Shown here one piece after another: positions 25,601-34,905 of a DNA stretch of 64,000 nucleotides; within the stretch, counting starts at the first letter, position 1, and each line of letters opens with the position of its first letter. Origin of the DNA: an uncultured Alphaproteobacteria bacterium (lineage in GTDB: Bacteria; Pseudomonadota; Alphaproteobacteria; SP197). Position numbers and translations under genes: made by a program. The notes under the pieces are model-generated. The model did no database searches and was not told the origin of the DNA. It worked only from the letters and a program-made list of their open reading frames with translations. The DNA lies in contig OY282363.1 in NCBI GenBank assembly GCA_958295695.1, positions 1,864,225 to 1,928,224 of the forward strand. Reading direction: 5' to 3'.

Positions 25601-27013
25601 TCAGATCCCGCCGGCCAGTCCGGCCGTCCGTTCTCCGTCGCCGATTCCGAGCGTCTTCAGCTTGCGGTGGAGCGCCGAGCGTTCCATCCCGACGAAGGTC
25701 GCGGTCCGCGAGATGTTGCCGCCGAAGCGCAGGAGTTGCGACGTCAGGTACTGGCGTTCGAACGCTTCGCGGGCTTCGCGCAACGACATCGCCATCATCT
25801 CCATGCCATCGTTGGCGCGCATGGGGATGGCGCCGCGGGACACGATCTCGGGCGGCAGCATGTCGGCGGCGATGCTCCCGTCGCCCTCGTTGGGCGCCAT
25901 GATCAGAAGCCAGTCGATCGCGTTGCGGAGCTGCCGGACGTTGCCGGGCCACTCGGCCGCCTGGAGGGTCGCCATCGCGTCGTCGGAGATGCGCCGCATG
26001 GGAAGCCCCTGGGACTCGGCGGCGCGCTCGACGAAATGCCGACAGAGCAGGGTCACGTCCTCGCGGCGCTCGGCCAGCGAAGGCACGCGGATCGGGACGA
26101 CATTGAGGCGATAGAACAGATCCTCCCGGAAATGGCCCGCGGCGATTTCGGCGTCGAGCCCGCGGTTTGCCGTGGCGATCACGCGTACATCGACCTGGAC
26201 GGGCGTGTTTCCGCCCACCCGGTAGAATGTCTGCTCTTGCAAGGCGCGCAGGATCTTCCCCTGAGTCTCGAGCGGCATGTCCGTGACGTTGTCGAGGAGC
26301 AGGGTGCCGTTGTGGGCGCGCTCGAATGTGCCCACGGCGCCGCGCGTTTCGGGACCCTGTGCGCCGCGCTCGGTGCCGAACAGCTCGGTCTCGACTCGCT
26401 CGGGCGCCATGGTCGCCGCATTGAGCACGACGAAGGGCCCCGACGCCCGTTGCGACAGCCGGTGAATCCGACGCGCCACGATCTCCTTGCCTGTCCCGGC
26501 GGGACCGGTGATCAGCACGCGGCTTCCGGTCGGAGCCACGCGCTTGATCGCGGCGCGCAACTGGTTGATGGCGTGAGACGCACCTATGAGTTCGTCCTCC
26601 ACCGGGCTTTTTTGCCTGAGCTCCTCGTTTTCGCGCCGGAGCCGGGCAGCCTCGATAGCGCGTCGCACGATCACCAGAAGGCGCGCCGCCTGGAACGGTT
26701 TTTCGATGAAGTCGTAGGCGCCGATCTTGATGGCGTTGACGGCCGTTTCGATGTTGCCGTGCCCGCTGATCATGATCGCCGGCGTGGCCGGATGTTCGGC
26801 GACGAACTGCTCGAGCAGCTCAAGACCGTCGCGCGCGCTTCCCCGCAGCCAGATGTCGAGGATCATCAGCGATGGCGCGCGCGACCGCACGGCCGCCTCG
26901 GCCGACGTCGAGTCCGGCGCCGTGCGCACCGTGAATCCCTCGTCTTCGAGGATACCGGAGAGTGAGGCGCGATTGTCGGCCTCGTCATCGACGATCAGGA
27001 TGTCATGGGCCAT
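25601..27013 (-). CDS. ntrX: response regulator NtrX
   Basis: Output regulator of the NtrY/NtrX system, linked in alphaproteobacteria to nitrogen metabolism, redox state and cell-envelope traits. The receiver domain begins ILIVDDE with phosphoacceptor Asp in LMILDIW. The AAA+ domain has Walker A GPAGTGKE, and a Fis-type helix-turn-helix closes the protein (ISRTATFVGMERSALHRKLKTLG). Where NtrC has GAFTGA, this protein reads GTERGAQGPETRGAVG, so the sigma-54 contact loop is missing, as known for several NtrX proteins. I start at the ATG at 27013, four bases after the ntrY stop; an earlier ATG adds eight residues. Confidence 0.94.
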   Translation of the reverse strand: MAHDILIVDDEADNRASLSGILEDEGFTVRTAPDSTSAEAAVRSRAPSLMILDIWLRGSARDGLELLEQFVAEHPATPAIMISGHGNIETAVNAIKIGAYDFIEKPFQAARLLVIVRRAIEAARLRRENEELRQKSPVEDELIGASHAINQLRAAIKRVAPTGSRVLITGPAGTGKEIVARRIHRLSQRASGPFVVLNAATMAPERVETELFGTERGAQGPETRGAVGTFERAHNGTLLLDNVTDMPLETQGKILRALQEQTFYRVGGNTPVQVDVRVIATANRGLDAEIAAGHFREDLFYRLNVVPIRVPSLAERREDVTLLCRHFVERAAESQGLPMRRISDDAMATLQAAEWPGNVRQLRNAIDWLLIMAPNEGDGSIAADMLPPEIVSRGAIPMRANDGMEMMAMSLREAREAFERQYLTSQLLRFGGNISRTATFVGMERSALHRKLKTLGIGDGERTAGLAGGI

Positions 27014-27017
27014 GGCG

Positions 27018-29267
27018 TCAACTCCCCGCGCCGCCATCGGTCCGGCGTGTCTCGTCCAGCGGCAGCATCGCCGTTGCGCACGCTCCGCTGTCCGGGTTGT
27101 TCCGAAGGTCGAGGCGACCGCCGTGCTCTTCGACGATTCGTTGGGCGATCGCCAACCCCAAACCCGTGCCCTTGTCCCTGTGCGTTACGTACGGCTCGAA
27201 CAGCTTCTCGCGCGGGACCGGGGGCAAACCTCGTCCGTTGTCCTCGATCCGGATGATACAATGGCCGCCTCCTTCGGCAACCGTCACGGCGATCCGTCCG
27301 TCCGCCCCGTCACCGCAAGGGCCGATCGCCTCGATCGCGTTCTTGATGAGGTTGTTGAGCACCTGCCCCATCTGCCTCCGGTCGCAGCCGATCGGGCAGG
27401 GTCCTTCCGGATAGGTCCGCTCGAACGTCACGCCCGATCCGGCGATCTCCTGCAGGGTCAGCGCGTGTTCGACCAGCTCGACAGCCTCCTCCGTGGCGAA
27501 CACGGGCGACGGGAGGCGCGCGAAGTTCGAGAACTCGTCGACGATGTGACGCAGATCGCCGACCTGGCGCACGATGGTGTCGGTGCAGGCTTCGAAGACG
27601 TCCGGTGAATCCTCGATCTGGGACAGGTACTTTCGTTTCAGGCGTTCGGCGGAGAGCTGGATCGGCGTCAGCGGGTTCTTGATCTCGTGGGCGATGCGCC
27701 GCGCGACGTCGCCCCACGCCGCCTTGCGCTGAGCCGCGGCGAGCGGCGTGACGTCGTCGAAGGTCACGACGTAGCCGCTGTGCGCTCGCGTCTCATCCTC
27801 GTCGGAGCGGGACCCGTTCGAGCCGCGCTCCAGGCTGATGCGCACCATGAGATTGGTGACGAGTCCGTCCCGGACGATCTCCACATTGCCCGAAGAGCGG
27901 CGATCGTCGCTCGTCATGGCGGTTTCCAGCAGAGGGGCGAGTTCCGGCGCGGCCTGTTCGAGGCGGGCGCCCACGAGGTCCCGATGGAGCACCCCGAGCA
28001 AGGCCAGGGCGCGACGGTTCGGCAACTCCACGATCCCCGCCTCGTCGAGGCCGATCACGCCGGCGCTGACGCCGGACAGCACGGATTCGGTGAAGCGCCG
28101 CCTTGCGTCGAGTTGCCGGTTGGCCTCGACCAGCTCGTGCCGCTGGGCCGCGAGCTGGCCGGTCATGCGGTTGAACGCGCGGCTCAGCGAGGCCAGTTCG
28201 TCGCTTCCCGTCTCGTCCTCGACCCGGGCCTCGAGGTCGCCCGCCCTCACCTGCTCGGCCGCGCCGGCCAACGCGGCGATCGGCTGGACCAGCCGCAGCG
28301 CGAACTGCAGCGCGAACCACATGGCGACGAAGAGGAGAAGCAGGGCCGCCACCATATAGACGAGCGCGAAGACGATCTGGAGGTCGGACCGACGGCCTTC
28401 GAGATCCTGGAATTCGTCGACCGCCTCCGCCACTCGTTCGGTGTGGCCGATGACGAGAGGATCGACCAGACGCCCCACGAAGAGATAGGTGTCGGGAGCG
28501 CTCCCAAGCCCGATCAGCGCGCGGACCCGGTCGCCGGCCTCGGTCTTCAGCATGAGGACGGTCTGGGGATCGACGCGCGGGACCAGATCTTCCGGAAGGG
28601 GTTGAAGCGCGAGCGCCAGCGAGAAGCTGAGCGACGTTTGCCCCAGGATGCGGCCGTCGCCGCGGAAGACGACGGCCTCCGACAGTTCTCTCAACGCGGC
28701 CTGGGTTTCGAGCGTTCGGTTGAGATTGTGTTCATTCGCGAACAGCGCCGGGCCTGTTCGGTCGAGATCGCGCGCCATGGCCAGGACGTGGGACCGGAGA
28801 TTGCCGGCGTGCTCGGCCAGATAGGCGTCGGCGACCTCGGCCGACTGGTCGAGCGCCGTCCTGACCCGTTCGCTGAACCAAGCCTCGACGCCAAGGTTGA
28901 AGAACAGTACCGACGAAACGCCGACGAGAATGGCGGGCACGATGGCGGTCAGCGAGAAAGCGGCGACCAGGCGCGTCTGAAGGCGCGATCCGGTCAGACC
29001 GCGGCGGCGATGCGACCACAGCATCAACAGACGACGCGCGACGATGGCGCCGAGGATCAGCAGCAGGACGAGATCGATGTTGAGCAGGATGAGGACGGTC
29101 TCGGTGTCGGGTCCATAAGGTCCCGAACGGGTCAGCACGCCGTAGGTGGCCAAACCCGAGAGAGTCGCGGCAAACGCCAGCAACAGCATCAGCTTGCGGG
29201 TGATCCCTTGCCTACGCGACCACGGCAGGAGCCGGTGCCCTTCCGAAACATCCCGCGCGGCGGTCAC
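27018..29267 (-). CDS. ntrY: nitrogen regulation sensor histidine kinase NtrY
   Basis: A 749-residue membrane sensor kinase. Transmembrane segments near the N-terminus enclose a periplasmic domain of roughly 170 residues. HAMP (about 320-375), PAS (about 390-500), HisKA ([18 protein letters not shown], phospho-His) and the ATPase domain ([27 protein letters not shown]) follow. The GTG start overlaps the ntrC stop (GTGA) and is preceded by GGGAG. The frame stays open upstream, but that part lies antiparallel to no known domain. It phosphorylates NtrX, encoded next. Confidence 0.94.
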   Translation of the reverse strand: MTAARDVSEGHRLLPWSRRQGITRKLMLLLAFAATLSGLATYGVLTRSGPYGPDTETVLILLNIDLVLLLILGAIVARRLLMLWSHRRRGLTGSRLQTRLVAAFSLTAIVPAILVGVSSVLFFNLGVEAWFSERVRTALDQSAEVADAYLAEHAGNLRSHVLAMARDLDRTGPALFANEHNLNRTLETQAALRELSEAVVFRGDGRILGQTSLSFSLALALQPLPEDLVPRVDPQTVLMLKTEAGDRVRALIGLGSAPDTYLFVGRLVDPLVIGHTERVAEAVDEFQDLEGRRSDLQIVFALVYMVAALLLLFVAMWFALQFALRLVQPIAALAGAAEQVRAGDLEARVEDETGSDELASLSRAFNRMTGQLAAQRHELVEANRQLDARRRFTESVLSGVSAGVIGLDEAGIVELPNRRALALLGVLHRDLVGARLEQAAPELAPLLETAMTSDDRRSSGNVEIVRDGLVTNLMVRISLERGSNGSRSDEDETRAHSGYVVTFDDVTPLAAAQRKAAWGDVARRIAHEIKNPLTPIQLSAERLKRKYLSQIEDSPDVFEACTDTIVRQVGDLRHIVDEFSNFARLPSPVFATEEAVELVEHALTLQEIAGSGVTFERTYPEGPCPIGCDRRQMGQVLNNLIKNAIEAIGPCGDGADGRIAVTVAEGGGHCIIRIEDNGRGLPPVPREKLFEPYVTHRDKGTGLGLAIAQRIVEEHGGRLDLRNNPDSGACATAMLPLDETRRTDGGAGS

Positions 29268-30697
29268 CGGCTCACTCCCTGTCCGCGGATGGCCGCGATG
29301 TCGAGTTCGCGCAGCTTCTTGCGTAGCGTGTTGCGGTTGATCCCGAGGATCTCGGCCGCGCGAAGCTGGTTGCCTTCCGTCGCGTCGAGCGTCAGGGTGA
29401 GCAACGGGCGCTCGAGTTCGCGAAGCGTCCGTTCGTAGAGGCCGGGAGGAGGAAGCACGCCCCCGTGGTTGTCGAAGTAGGCTTCGAGGTGGATCTCGAT
29501 GCTTTCGGCAAGGCTCCCGGACTGGCGTCGGGAAGCGACCCGGCCGCGGGCGACTTCCGGCAGGACATCGGCCCGGTCGATCGTCTCGTTGGGACAGAGC
29601 GCGGCAAGACGGTGAACGAGGTTCTCGAGTTCGCGGACATTGCCGGGCCAATTGTGTTCCTCCAAAGCCTCGATGGCCCCGGAATTCACGGATTTGGCAG
29701 GCAGGCCGCCGTTCGCGGCCCGGCGCAGGAAATGCTGGACGAGCAGACCGATGTCCTCCCTGCGGTCGCGCAAAGGCGGCACCTGGACCGGCACGACGTT
29801 CAGGCGATAGAACAGATCTTCGCGGAACGCGCCCCGGCGGATGGCCTCCGCAAGGTCCCGGTGGGTCGCGGCGACGATGCGGGTGTCGGCGCGCACCGTA
29901 CGACGCGATCCGACGGGCGCGAACACGCCGTCCTGCAGGACACGCAACAGGCGTGTCTGCGCCTCGGGCGGCATGTCGCCGATCTCGTCGAGGAACAGCG
30001 TACCCCCTTGAGCCTGGGCGAAACGGCCGTCGCGGCTCCGGTCGGCGCCGGTGAAGGCGCCCTTCTCATGGCCGAACAGCTCGCTTTCTATCAGTTCGCG
30101 CGGGATGGCCGCCATGTTGACCGCGACGAACGGGGCGTTCCGCCTGTGTCCGTGGTCGTGCAGGGCGCGAGCGACCAGTTCCTTGCCGCTGCCCGATTCG
30201 CCTTCGATCATGACGGTCAGGTCGGTCGATGCGAGCCGGCCGATGGCGCGGAAAACGGTCTGCATGGCCGGGGAGCGGCCGACGATCGACGGCGCGTCGT
30301 CGCTGTCGTCGTGTCGTTCGGCCGGGGCGGCCGGACCCGCGAGAGCGCGCATCGCGGTTTCGCACAGGGCGTCGATATCGAACGGTTTGGCGAGATAGTC
30401 GTAGGCGCCGCCCTGGGCCGCCTTGACGGCGGTCATCAGGGTGCCGCGCGCGCTGACCACGATGACCGGCAGGTCCGGCCGGCGCGCGCCGATGCGCGGG
30501 AGAAGGTCGAGACCGTCGCCGTCGGGCATCGCGACATCGGTGATGACGAGGTCGCCCTCGCCTTCCGCCACCCACGACCACAACGTGGCGGCGTTGCCGG
30601 TCGCCTTGGTCTCGTGGCCGTCGCGCCGCAGGGCGCGCTCCATGACGGTCCGGACGGCGCGGTCGTCGTCGGCGATGAGGATGCGGCCCGCGCTCAT
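29264..30697 (-). CDS. ntrC: nitrogen regulation response regulator NtrC
   Basis: Sigma-54 activator of nitrogen-assimilation genes. The receiver domain carries ILIADDD and phosphoacceptor Asp in [12 protein letters not shown]. The AAA+ domain has Walker A GESGSGKE, an intact GAFTGA loop and Walker [11 protein letters not shown]. The Fis-type helix-turn-helix is [20 protein letters not shown]. Length is 477 residues. The ATG overlaps the ntrB stop (ATGA), and its own stop overlaps the ntrY start. Confidence 0.96.
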   Translation of the reverse strand: MSAGRILIADDDRAVRTVMERALRRDGHETKATGNAATLWSWVAEGEGDLVITDVAMPDGDGLDLLPRIGARRPDLPVIVVSARGTLMTAVKAAQGGAYDYLAKPFDIDALCETAMRALAGPAAPAERHDDSDDAPSIVGRSPAMQTVFRAIGRLASTDLTVMIEGESGSGKELVARALHDHGHRRNAPFVAVNMAAIPRELIESELFGHEKGAFTGADRSRDGRFAQAQGGTLFLDEIGDMPPEAQTRLLRVLQDGVFAPVGSRRTVRADTRIVAATHRDLAEAIRRGAFREDLFYRLNVVPVQVPPLRDRREDIGLLVQHFLRRAANGGLPAKSVNSGAIEALEEHNWPGNVRELENLVHRLAALCPNETIDRADVLPEVARGRVASRRQSGSLAESIEIHLEAYFDNHGGVLPPPGLYERTLRELERPLLTLTLDATEGNQLRAAEILGINRNTLRKKLRELDIAAIRGQGVSR

Positions 30698-31794
30698 GGC
30701 TCCGCCTCGCGGCCTGCGAAGGGGAACGCGACCTTGAACTCCGTGCGGCCCGGTACGCTGTCGACCGTCACGACACCGCCGTGGTCGTCGACGATCCTGG
30801 AGACCAGCGAGAGGCCCAAGCCCGATCGGGTCTCGCTGCCGCTGACGAAAGGCTCGAACAGGGTGTCGATCAGATCGGGCGGAACGCCGGGGCCGTCGTC
30901 GGCGACCGTCACGACCAGCGGGCGATGCCCCGTGCTGTCCCGCCGTATGTTGCCGTCGTAGGCCGTCCCGAGCGTGATGACGCCGCCCGGACCGCATGCT
31001 TCGGCCGCGTTCCTGACGAGGTTGAGGAAAACCTGGATCAGGGCGTCGCGATTGCCGTCGACCGCGGGCAGCGACGGGTCGTAGACCTCGTTGAGCACGA
31101 GCCCGGCGGCGCCGCCGGCGCGGCCGAGGCGGGCGACGCGATCGAGGACCTCATGGATGTTCAGCGCTTCGCGCGCCATGGGATGGCGCTCCGAAAATGC
31201 TTCCATCCGCTCGAGCAACGCGCAGATGCGGTCGACCTCATCGGCGATCAGCCGGGCGAGGTCCCGGTCGTCGTCGCCGACCGCCGTCTCCAACAACTGG
31301 GCCGCGCCACGGATGCCGGAAAGCGGGTTCCTGATTTCATGGGCGACCGCGGCGGCGAAACCGGACAGCGACCGAGACGCGCCACGGTTGTGCGGCGGGT
31401 TGTCCTTCCACCGGCCGATCCCCCGCGCCCTGAGGCTCAAGGTCAGGACAGAGCCGCCGGGACCGTCGCGCGAGACCCGGGCGTCGTAGACGCCGCGCCG
31501 CATCGGAGGACGGCCTTCCAGGCGCAGCTCGCGTTCGCGCACGGATTGGGCCCCGGGCCCCGTGGCGCGGCACAGCGCCTCGAGCGCCGAACCGCGCCCG
31601 AGCAGTTCGGACAGCGGCCGGCCCACGATTGTCGACCGGCCCAGACCGAAGAGTTCCTCGCCCGCCGTATTGATCCACAACACGGGCCCGTCGCGTTCCA
31701 CGACCAGAACCGCATCGGGAAGCCGGTCGAGCAGGGTCCAGGGATCGGGCAGAAGCCGTGCGACCGGTTCGGTCGGGATCGGGACCGCGCTCAT
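30694..31794 (-). CDS. ntrB: nitrogen regulation sensor kinase NtrB
   Basis: Cytoplasmic kinase/phosphatase for NtrC, governed by PII proteins. The 366-residue protein has an N-terminal PAS domain ([22 protein letters not shown]), the HisKA segment [19 protein letters not shown] and the ATPase boxes [18 protein letters not shown] and SGLGLSLV. No membrane span is seen, as expected. The ATG at 31794 starts just before the conserved PAS region. A 17-bp NtrC-type palindrome lies 35-51 bases upstream of it. Confidence 0.94.
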   Translation of the reverse strand: MSAVPIPTEPVARLLPDPWTLLDRLPDAVLVVERDGPVLWINTAGEELFGLGRSTIVGRPLSELLGRGSALEALCRATGPGAQSVRERELRLEGRPPMRRGVYDARVSRDGPGGSVLTLSLRARGIGRWKDNPPHNRGASRSLSGFAAAVAHEIRNPLSGIRGAAQLLETAVGDDDRDLARLIADEVDRICALLERMEAFSERHPMAREALNIHEVLDRVARLGRAGGAAGLVLNEVYDPSLPAVDGNRDALIQVFLNLVRNAAEACGPGGVITLGTAYDGNIRRDSTGHRPLVVTVADDGPGVPPDLIDTLFEPFVSGSETRSGLGLSLVSRIVDDHGGVVTVDSVPGRTEFKVAFPFAGREAEP

Positions 31795-31828
31795 TTCGAA
31801 TGCCCATTCTTTTGGCGGAATCGAAATC

Positions 31829-31845
31829 TGCACAAAATTTGTGCA
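31829..31845. promoter_or_regulatory. NtrC-type binding palindrome upstream of ntrB
   Basis: TGCACAAAATTTGTGCA is a perfect 8+1+8 palindrome. It agrees with the enteric NtrC site pattern TGCAC-N7-GTGCA, including the 17-bp span. It lies in the 84-base gap between the CcsA-like stop and the ntrB start, centred about 43 bases before the ntrB ATG. That suggests NtrC feedback control of its own operon. Confidence 0.7.
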
Positions 31846-31878
31846 TCTCTTACGCGGTGTCCGCGCCCGGCGCAACGC

Positions 31879-32673
31879 TCAACCGATCAAAATGTCCGTC
31901 ACGAACTTCACGCCGGGATACGCCAGCGTCATCAGGAGATAGCCGACCAGAACGTAACGCGCCGCCCGCCGGCCCCGTGTGCCCCATCGCTGGCGCGCCA
32001 GCAGCAGCGCGCCGATCACCACGAAGGCGGCGACCGTCAGGATCGTCTTGTGATTGATGACGATCGGAGCGCCGTCCGATACGTATTGCGCGCCCATGCC
32101 GGTGACGATGCCGGCGGCGAGGACCGCTTCCCCCACGCCGAGCAGCCGGTACTCGAGGTGCTCGCAGTCGTTCAGCGACGGCAGGAGCTTGGCGAAGCGG
32201 CCCGGCTCGCGACGCTTGAGCGCCCGTTCCTGCAAAACCACGCCGACGCCGGCGACCGCCGCAAGGGTCACGAACGCGTAGGTCGCTACCGACAGGGCGG
32301 TGTGGACGCCGAACCATGCCACCGGCACGTTGTCGGTCGTGGCGCGCGCCGGCGCTTGGCTCCAGACGGCCGCGATCAGGCCCAGAAGGGCGAGATAGGG
32401 CGCGAGCAGGCATGCGATCCGTCGGATTCTCGTCGTAACGAGGCAGAGCGCCAGATACGTCGCCAGGGTCGCCGCCACGGTGAGCCAGAGCGCGCTTCCG
32501 AAGCCGGGCGACCAGGACGGTCCGAACTGCGCCGTTGTCCAGGCCGCCGCGACCAGCCCCGCGAAACCGAACGAGGCCCAAAGGGCGACGCCCCGTCCGT
32601 CTCGGACGGCCACCACGGCGGCCGGCAGAAGACAGGCGGCGGCGGCGAGATGGGGCGCGAGTCCCATGGTCAT
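31879..32673 (-). CDS. CcsA/YpjD-family inner-membrane protein (cytochrome c assembly-like)
   Basis: A 264-residue polytopic protein with about eight hydrophobic segments. The C-terminal half follows the cytochrome c assembly/HemX/YpjD pattern: WFGVHTALSVATYAFVTLA, a loop with CEHLEYRLLGVGEAVLAAG, and NHKTILTVAAFVV. Conserved His residues (WFGVH, NHK) are likely haem-pocket ligands. YpjD is of uncertain function; CcsA members handle haem for c-type cytochromes. It sits between ispDF (divergent) and ntrB, where dusB is common in alphaproteobacteria. Two ATGs, 32673 and 32667, are possible starts. Confidence 0.82.
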   Translation of the reverse strand: MTMGLAPHLAAAACLLPAAVVAVRDGRGVALWASFGFAGLVAAAWTTAQFGPSWSPGFGSALWLTVAATLATYLALCLVTTRIRRIACLLAPYLALLGLIAAVWSQAPARATTDNVPVAWFGVHTALSVATYAFVTLAAVAGVGVVLQERALKRREPGRFAKLLPSLNDCEHLEYRLLGVGEAVLAAGIVTGMGAQYVSDGAPIVINHKTILTVAAFVVIGALLLARQRWGTRGRRAARYVLVGYLLMTLAYPGVKFVTDILIG

Positions 32674-32778
32674 GCGCGTATGTAGATCATTTCCGCGTGG
32701 CGCGTAACCGCGCGGGGGACGTCGACCGGTTCCCCATGCATGGTCTACGGTGCGCCGTTCGTGACGGGACTCGGGGCC

Positions 32779-33939
32779 ATGCTTCAGATTGCCGCGGTGG
32801 TCGCGGCCGCGGGCCGGGGCGAACGAACCGGGGGTGGCGTACCGAAGCAGTATCGTCCGGTCGCCGGCCGCCCTCTGTTGAGTTGGACCTTGCACGGCCT
32901 CGGGGCGCTCGACGGCGTCGGACCCGTTCAGGTCGTCTGCGACCCCGTCCACCACGACCGCTACAGCGCTTCGGTGGAGGGGTTCGATCCGCTCCCGCCC
33001 GTCGCCGGCGGCGCCACGCGCCAAGCTTCGGTCCTGCGGGGTCTCGAGGCGCTGGCCGCCCACGAGCCCGACTATGTCATGGTTCACGACGCCGCCCGGC
33101 CCTTCGTCGCGCCGGATCTCGTCGGCCGCCTTCGCGTCGCGCTGGACGGCGGGGCCGAGGGCGTCATACCCGTTCTGCCGGTGACCGACACGGTCAAGCG
33201 CTGTCGCGACAAGGTCATCGCCGAAACTCTCGACAGGCGTGGACTCGCGCTGGCGCAGACCCCGCAGGCCTTCCGTTACGCCAATCTGCTTTTGGCGCAC
33301 CGCGCCTGCGCCGGTCGGGAGTTCACGGACGATGCGGCGGTGGCGGAGGCCGCCGGCATGACGGTCGCGACGGTCGCGGGCGATGCCGGAAACATGAAGG
33401 TGACCACGGCCGACGATCTCGTCGAGGCGGAACGCCGGCTCGAAGCGCGCGAAATCCGGGTCGGGACGGGATTCGACGCCCATGCCTTCGCGAAGGGCGA
33501 CCGTGTGACGCTGTGCGGCGTCCGGATTCCCCACGGCAGGACCCTGGCCGGCGACACCGACGCCGACGTCGGCCTCCACGCCCTGGTCGACGCCATGCTG
33601 GGCGCGATGGGCGAAGGCGACCTCGGCGCGCATTTCCCCGTGGGCGATCCGGCATGGAAGGGCCGGCCCTCGAGCGACCTCGTGGCCGTGGCCGTCGGTC
33701 TCATGAAAGCGCGCCGCGCCCGGCTGGTAAACGCCGACATCACGCTGATCTGCCAACGGCCCCGGCTGGCGCCCCATCGGCCGGCCATGAAGGCCAGGGT
33801 GGCCGCGCTCCTCGGCGTCGATCCCGCGCGCGTCAACATCAAGGCCACCTCGACCGACGGCCTGGGGTTCGCCGGCCGCGGCGAAGGCGTCGCGGGCCAG
33901 GCCGCGGTGACCCTCGCGATGCCGGCGACCGTGTCGTGA
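32779..33939 (+). CDS. ispDF: bifunctional 2-C-methyl-D-erythritol 4-phosphate cytidylyltransferase / 2,4-cyclodiphosphate synthase
   Basis: Fused IspD and IspF of the non-mevalonate isoprenoid pathway. IspD (about 1-225) has VAAAGRGERTGG-x-PKQY, VHDAARPF and LAQTPQAF. IspF (about 230-386) has VGTGFDAHAF with metal ligands DAH, GDTDADVGLHALVDA, AHFP and KATSTDGLGF. The fusion is typical of alphaproteobacteria. I start at the ATG at 32779, where homology begins; an in-frame ATG at 32740 would add 13 residues. The stop overlaps the GTG of pgpA. Confidence 0.94.
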   Translation: MLQIAAVVAAAGRGERTGGGVPKQYRPVAGRPLLSWTLHGLGALDGVGPVQVVCDPVHHDRYSASVEGFDPLPPVAGGATRQASVLRGLEALAAHEPDYVMVHDAARPFVAPDLVGRLRVALDGGAEGVIPVLPVTDTVKRCRDKVIAETLDRRGLALAQTPQAFRYANLLLAHRACAGREFTDDAAVAEAAGMTVATVAGDAGNMKVTTADDLVEAERRLEAREIRVGTGFDAHAFAKGDRVTLCGVRIPHGRTLAGDTDADVGLHALVDAMLGAMGEGDLGAHFPVGDPAWKGRPSSDLVAVAVGLMKARRARLVNADITLICQRPRLAPHRPAMKARVAALLGVDPARVNIKATSTDGLGFAGRGEGVAGQAAVTLAMPATVS

Positions 33940-34421
33940 CCGTTACCCTGCGCGCTCCCGGCGCCTTGGTCGCCACGTGGTTCGGCATCGGTCTGGTCCG
34001 GCCCGCGCCGGGGACCTGGGGTTCGCTTGCCGCGCTTCCTCTCGGCGTCGTCATACTTTACGCCGCCGGGCCCTGGGGCCTCGCCGTCGCCGTTCTGGCC
34101 GTCTATGGCCTGGGTATGCTGGAGGTTCGGAGGTTTCTGGCGTCCTTTCCCGACGACGCCGACCGCGACCATGGCGCGATCGTCGTCGACGAGGTCGCGG
34201 GGCAACTCATCGCGCTGATCCCCGCCATGCTGTCGCCAATGCTCTGGATCGCCGCGTTCGTGCTGTTCCGCCTCTTCGATATCTGGAAGCCGTGGCCGGT
34301 CCGGCTGCTCGACCGCGCGGTGCCCGGCGCGCTCGGGGTCATGCTCGACGATGTCGCCGCGGGACTGATGGCCGCCGCCGCGGTGGTTCTCCTCGGTCTT
34401 GCGGGGCTGGGCGATGTTTGA
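33936..34421 (+). CDS. pgpA: phosphatidylglycerophosphatase A
   Basis: Removes the phosphate of phosphatidylglycerophosphate to give phosphatidylglycerol in the inner membrane. The 161-residue protein has the family's PGTWGS near residue 28, the metal-site VVDEVAGQLIAL and FRLFDIWKPWPV, and about four hydrophobic segments. It starts at a GTG overlapping the ispDF stop (GTGA). The next gene starts eight bases before its end. Confidence 0.92.
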   Translation: MTVTLRAPGALVATWFGIGLVRPAPGTWGSLAALPLGVVILYAAGPWGLAVAVLAVYGLGMLEVRRFLASFPDDADRDHGAIVVDEVAGQLIALIPAMLSPMLWIAAFVLFRLFDIWKPWPVRLLDRAVPGALGVMLDDVAAGLMAAAAVVLLGLAGLGDV

Positions 34422-34905
34422 CGAGGAGACCGTCGAGGCCGCCGCCGCCGTGCTGAACGCCTGCCGCGAACGTTCGCTGATGCTGGTGACGGCAGAATCC
34501 TGTACGGGCGGCCTGGTCGCCGGGGCGTTGACGGCGGTCCCGGGATCGTCCGACGTCGTGGACTGTGGCTACGTCGCCTATTCCTACGACGCCAAGACCA
34601 AGATGCTGGGCGTGGAGCGGGCTCCGATCCTGGCGCACGGCGCGGTCAGCGAACAGGTCGCCCGCGCCATGGCCGCCGGCGTTCTGGCCGCGCACCCCGG
34701 CCGGGTCGCCGTGGCCGTCACGGGCGTCGCCGGGCCCGGCGGCGACAGCCAGGCCAAGCCCGCCGGCCTCGTGCATTTCGGCGCGGGCCTGGGGCGAAGA
34801 ACGCTGCACATGGAACGCCGCTACGGCGACATCGGCCGTTGTGGGGTCCGCCTGGCCGCCGTCCGGGACGCTCTCGGTCTCGTCCTGAAGCTGCTGGAGG
34901 GCTGA
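34414..34905 (+). CDS. CinA-type nicotinamide-nucleotide amidohydrolase
   Basis: Corresponds to the C-terminal CinA/PncC domain, which deamidates NMN to nicotinate mononucleotide in pyridine-nucleotide recycling. The 163-residue protein has the signature TAESCTGGLVAGALTAVPGSS, the active-site region with GYVAYSYDAK, and AVTGVAGPGGD. The N-terminal MoCF domain of full CinA is absent, as in many proteobacteria. Its last 85 bases overlap, on the other strand, the 3' end of the DUF1989 gene. Confidence 0.92.
   Translation: MFDEETVEAAAAVLNACRERSLMLVTAESCTGGLVAGALTAVPGSSDVVDCGYVAYSYDAKTKMLGVERAPILAHGAVSEQVARAMAAGVLAAHPGRVAVAVTGVAGPGGDSQAKPAGLVHFGAGLGRRTLHMERRYGDIGRCGVRLAAVRDALGLVLKLLEG

Noticed and set aside
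23237-26965. Very long open frame on the + strand (1242 codons) crossing the AraC gene, trkA and ntrX
   Set aside because: It is antisense to clear trkA and ntrX domains, has Arg/His/Gly-biased composition and no recognisable domain. High GC leaves few stops in this frame.
27018-29651. Longer ntrY starting at 29651
   Set aside because: The extra 128 residues lie over ntrC in another frame and are Arg/Pro-rich. The GTG at 29267 with GGGAG upstream starts just before the membrane sensor.
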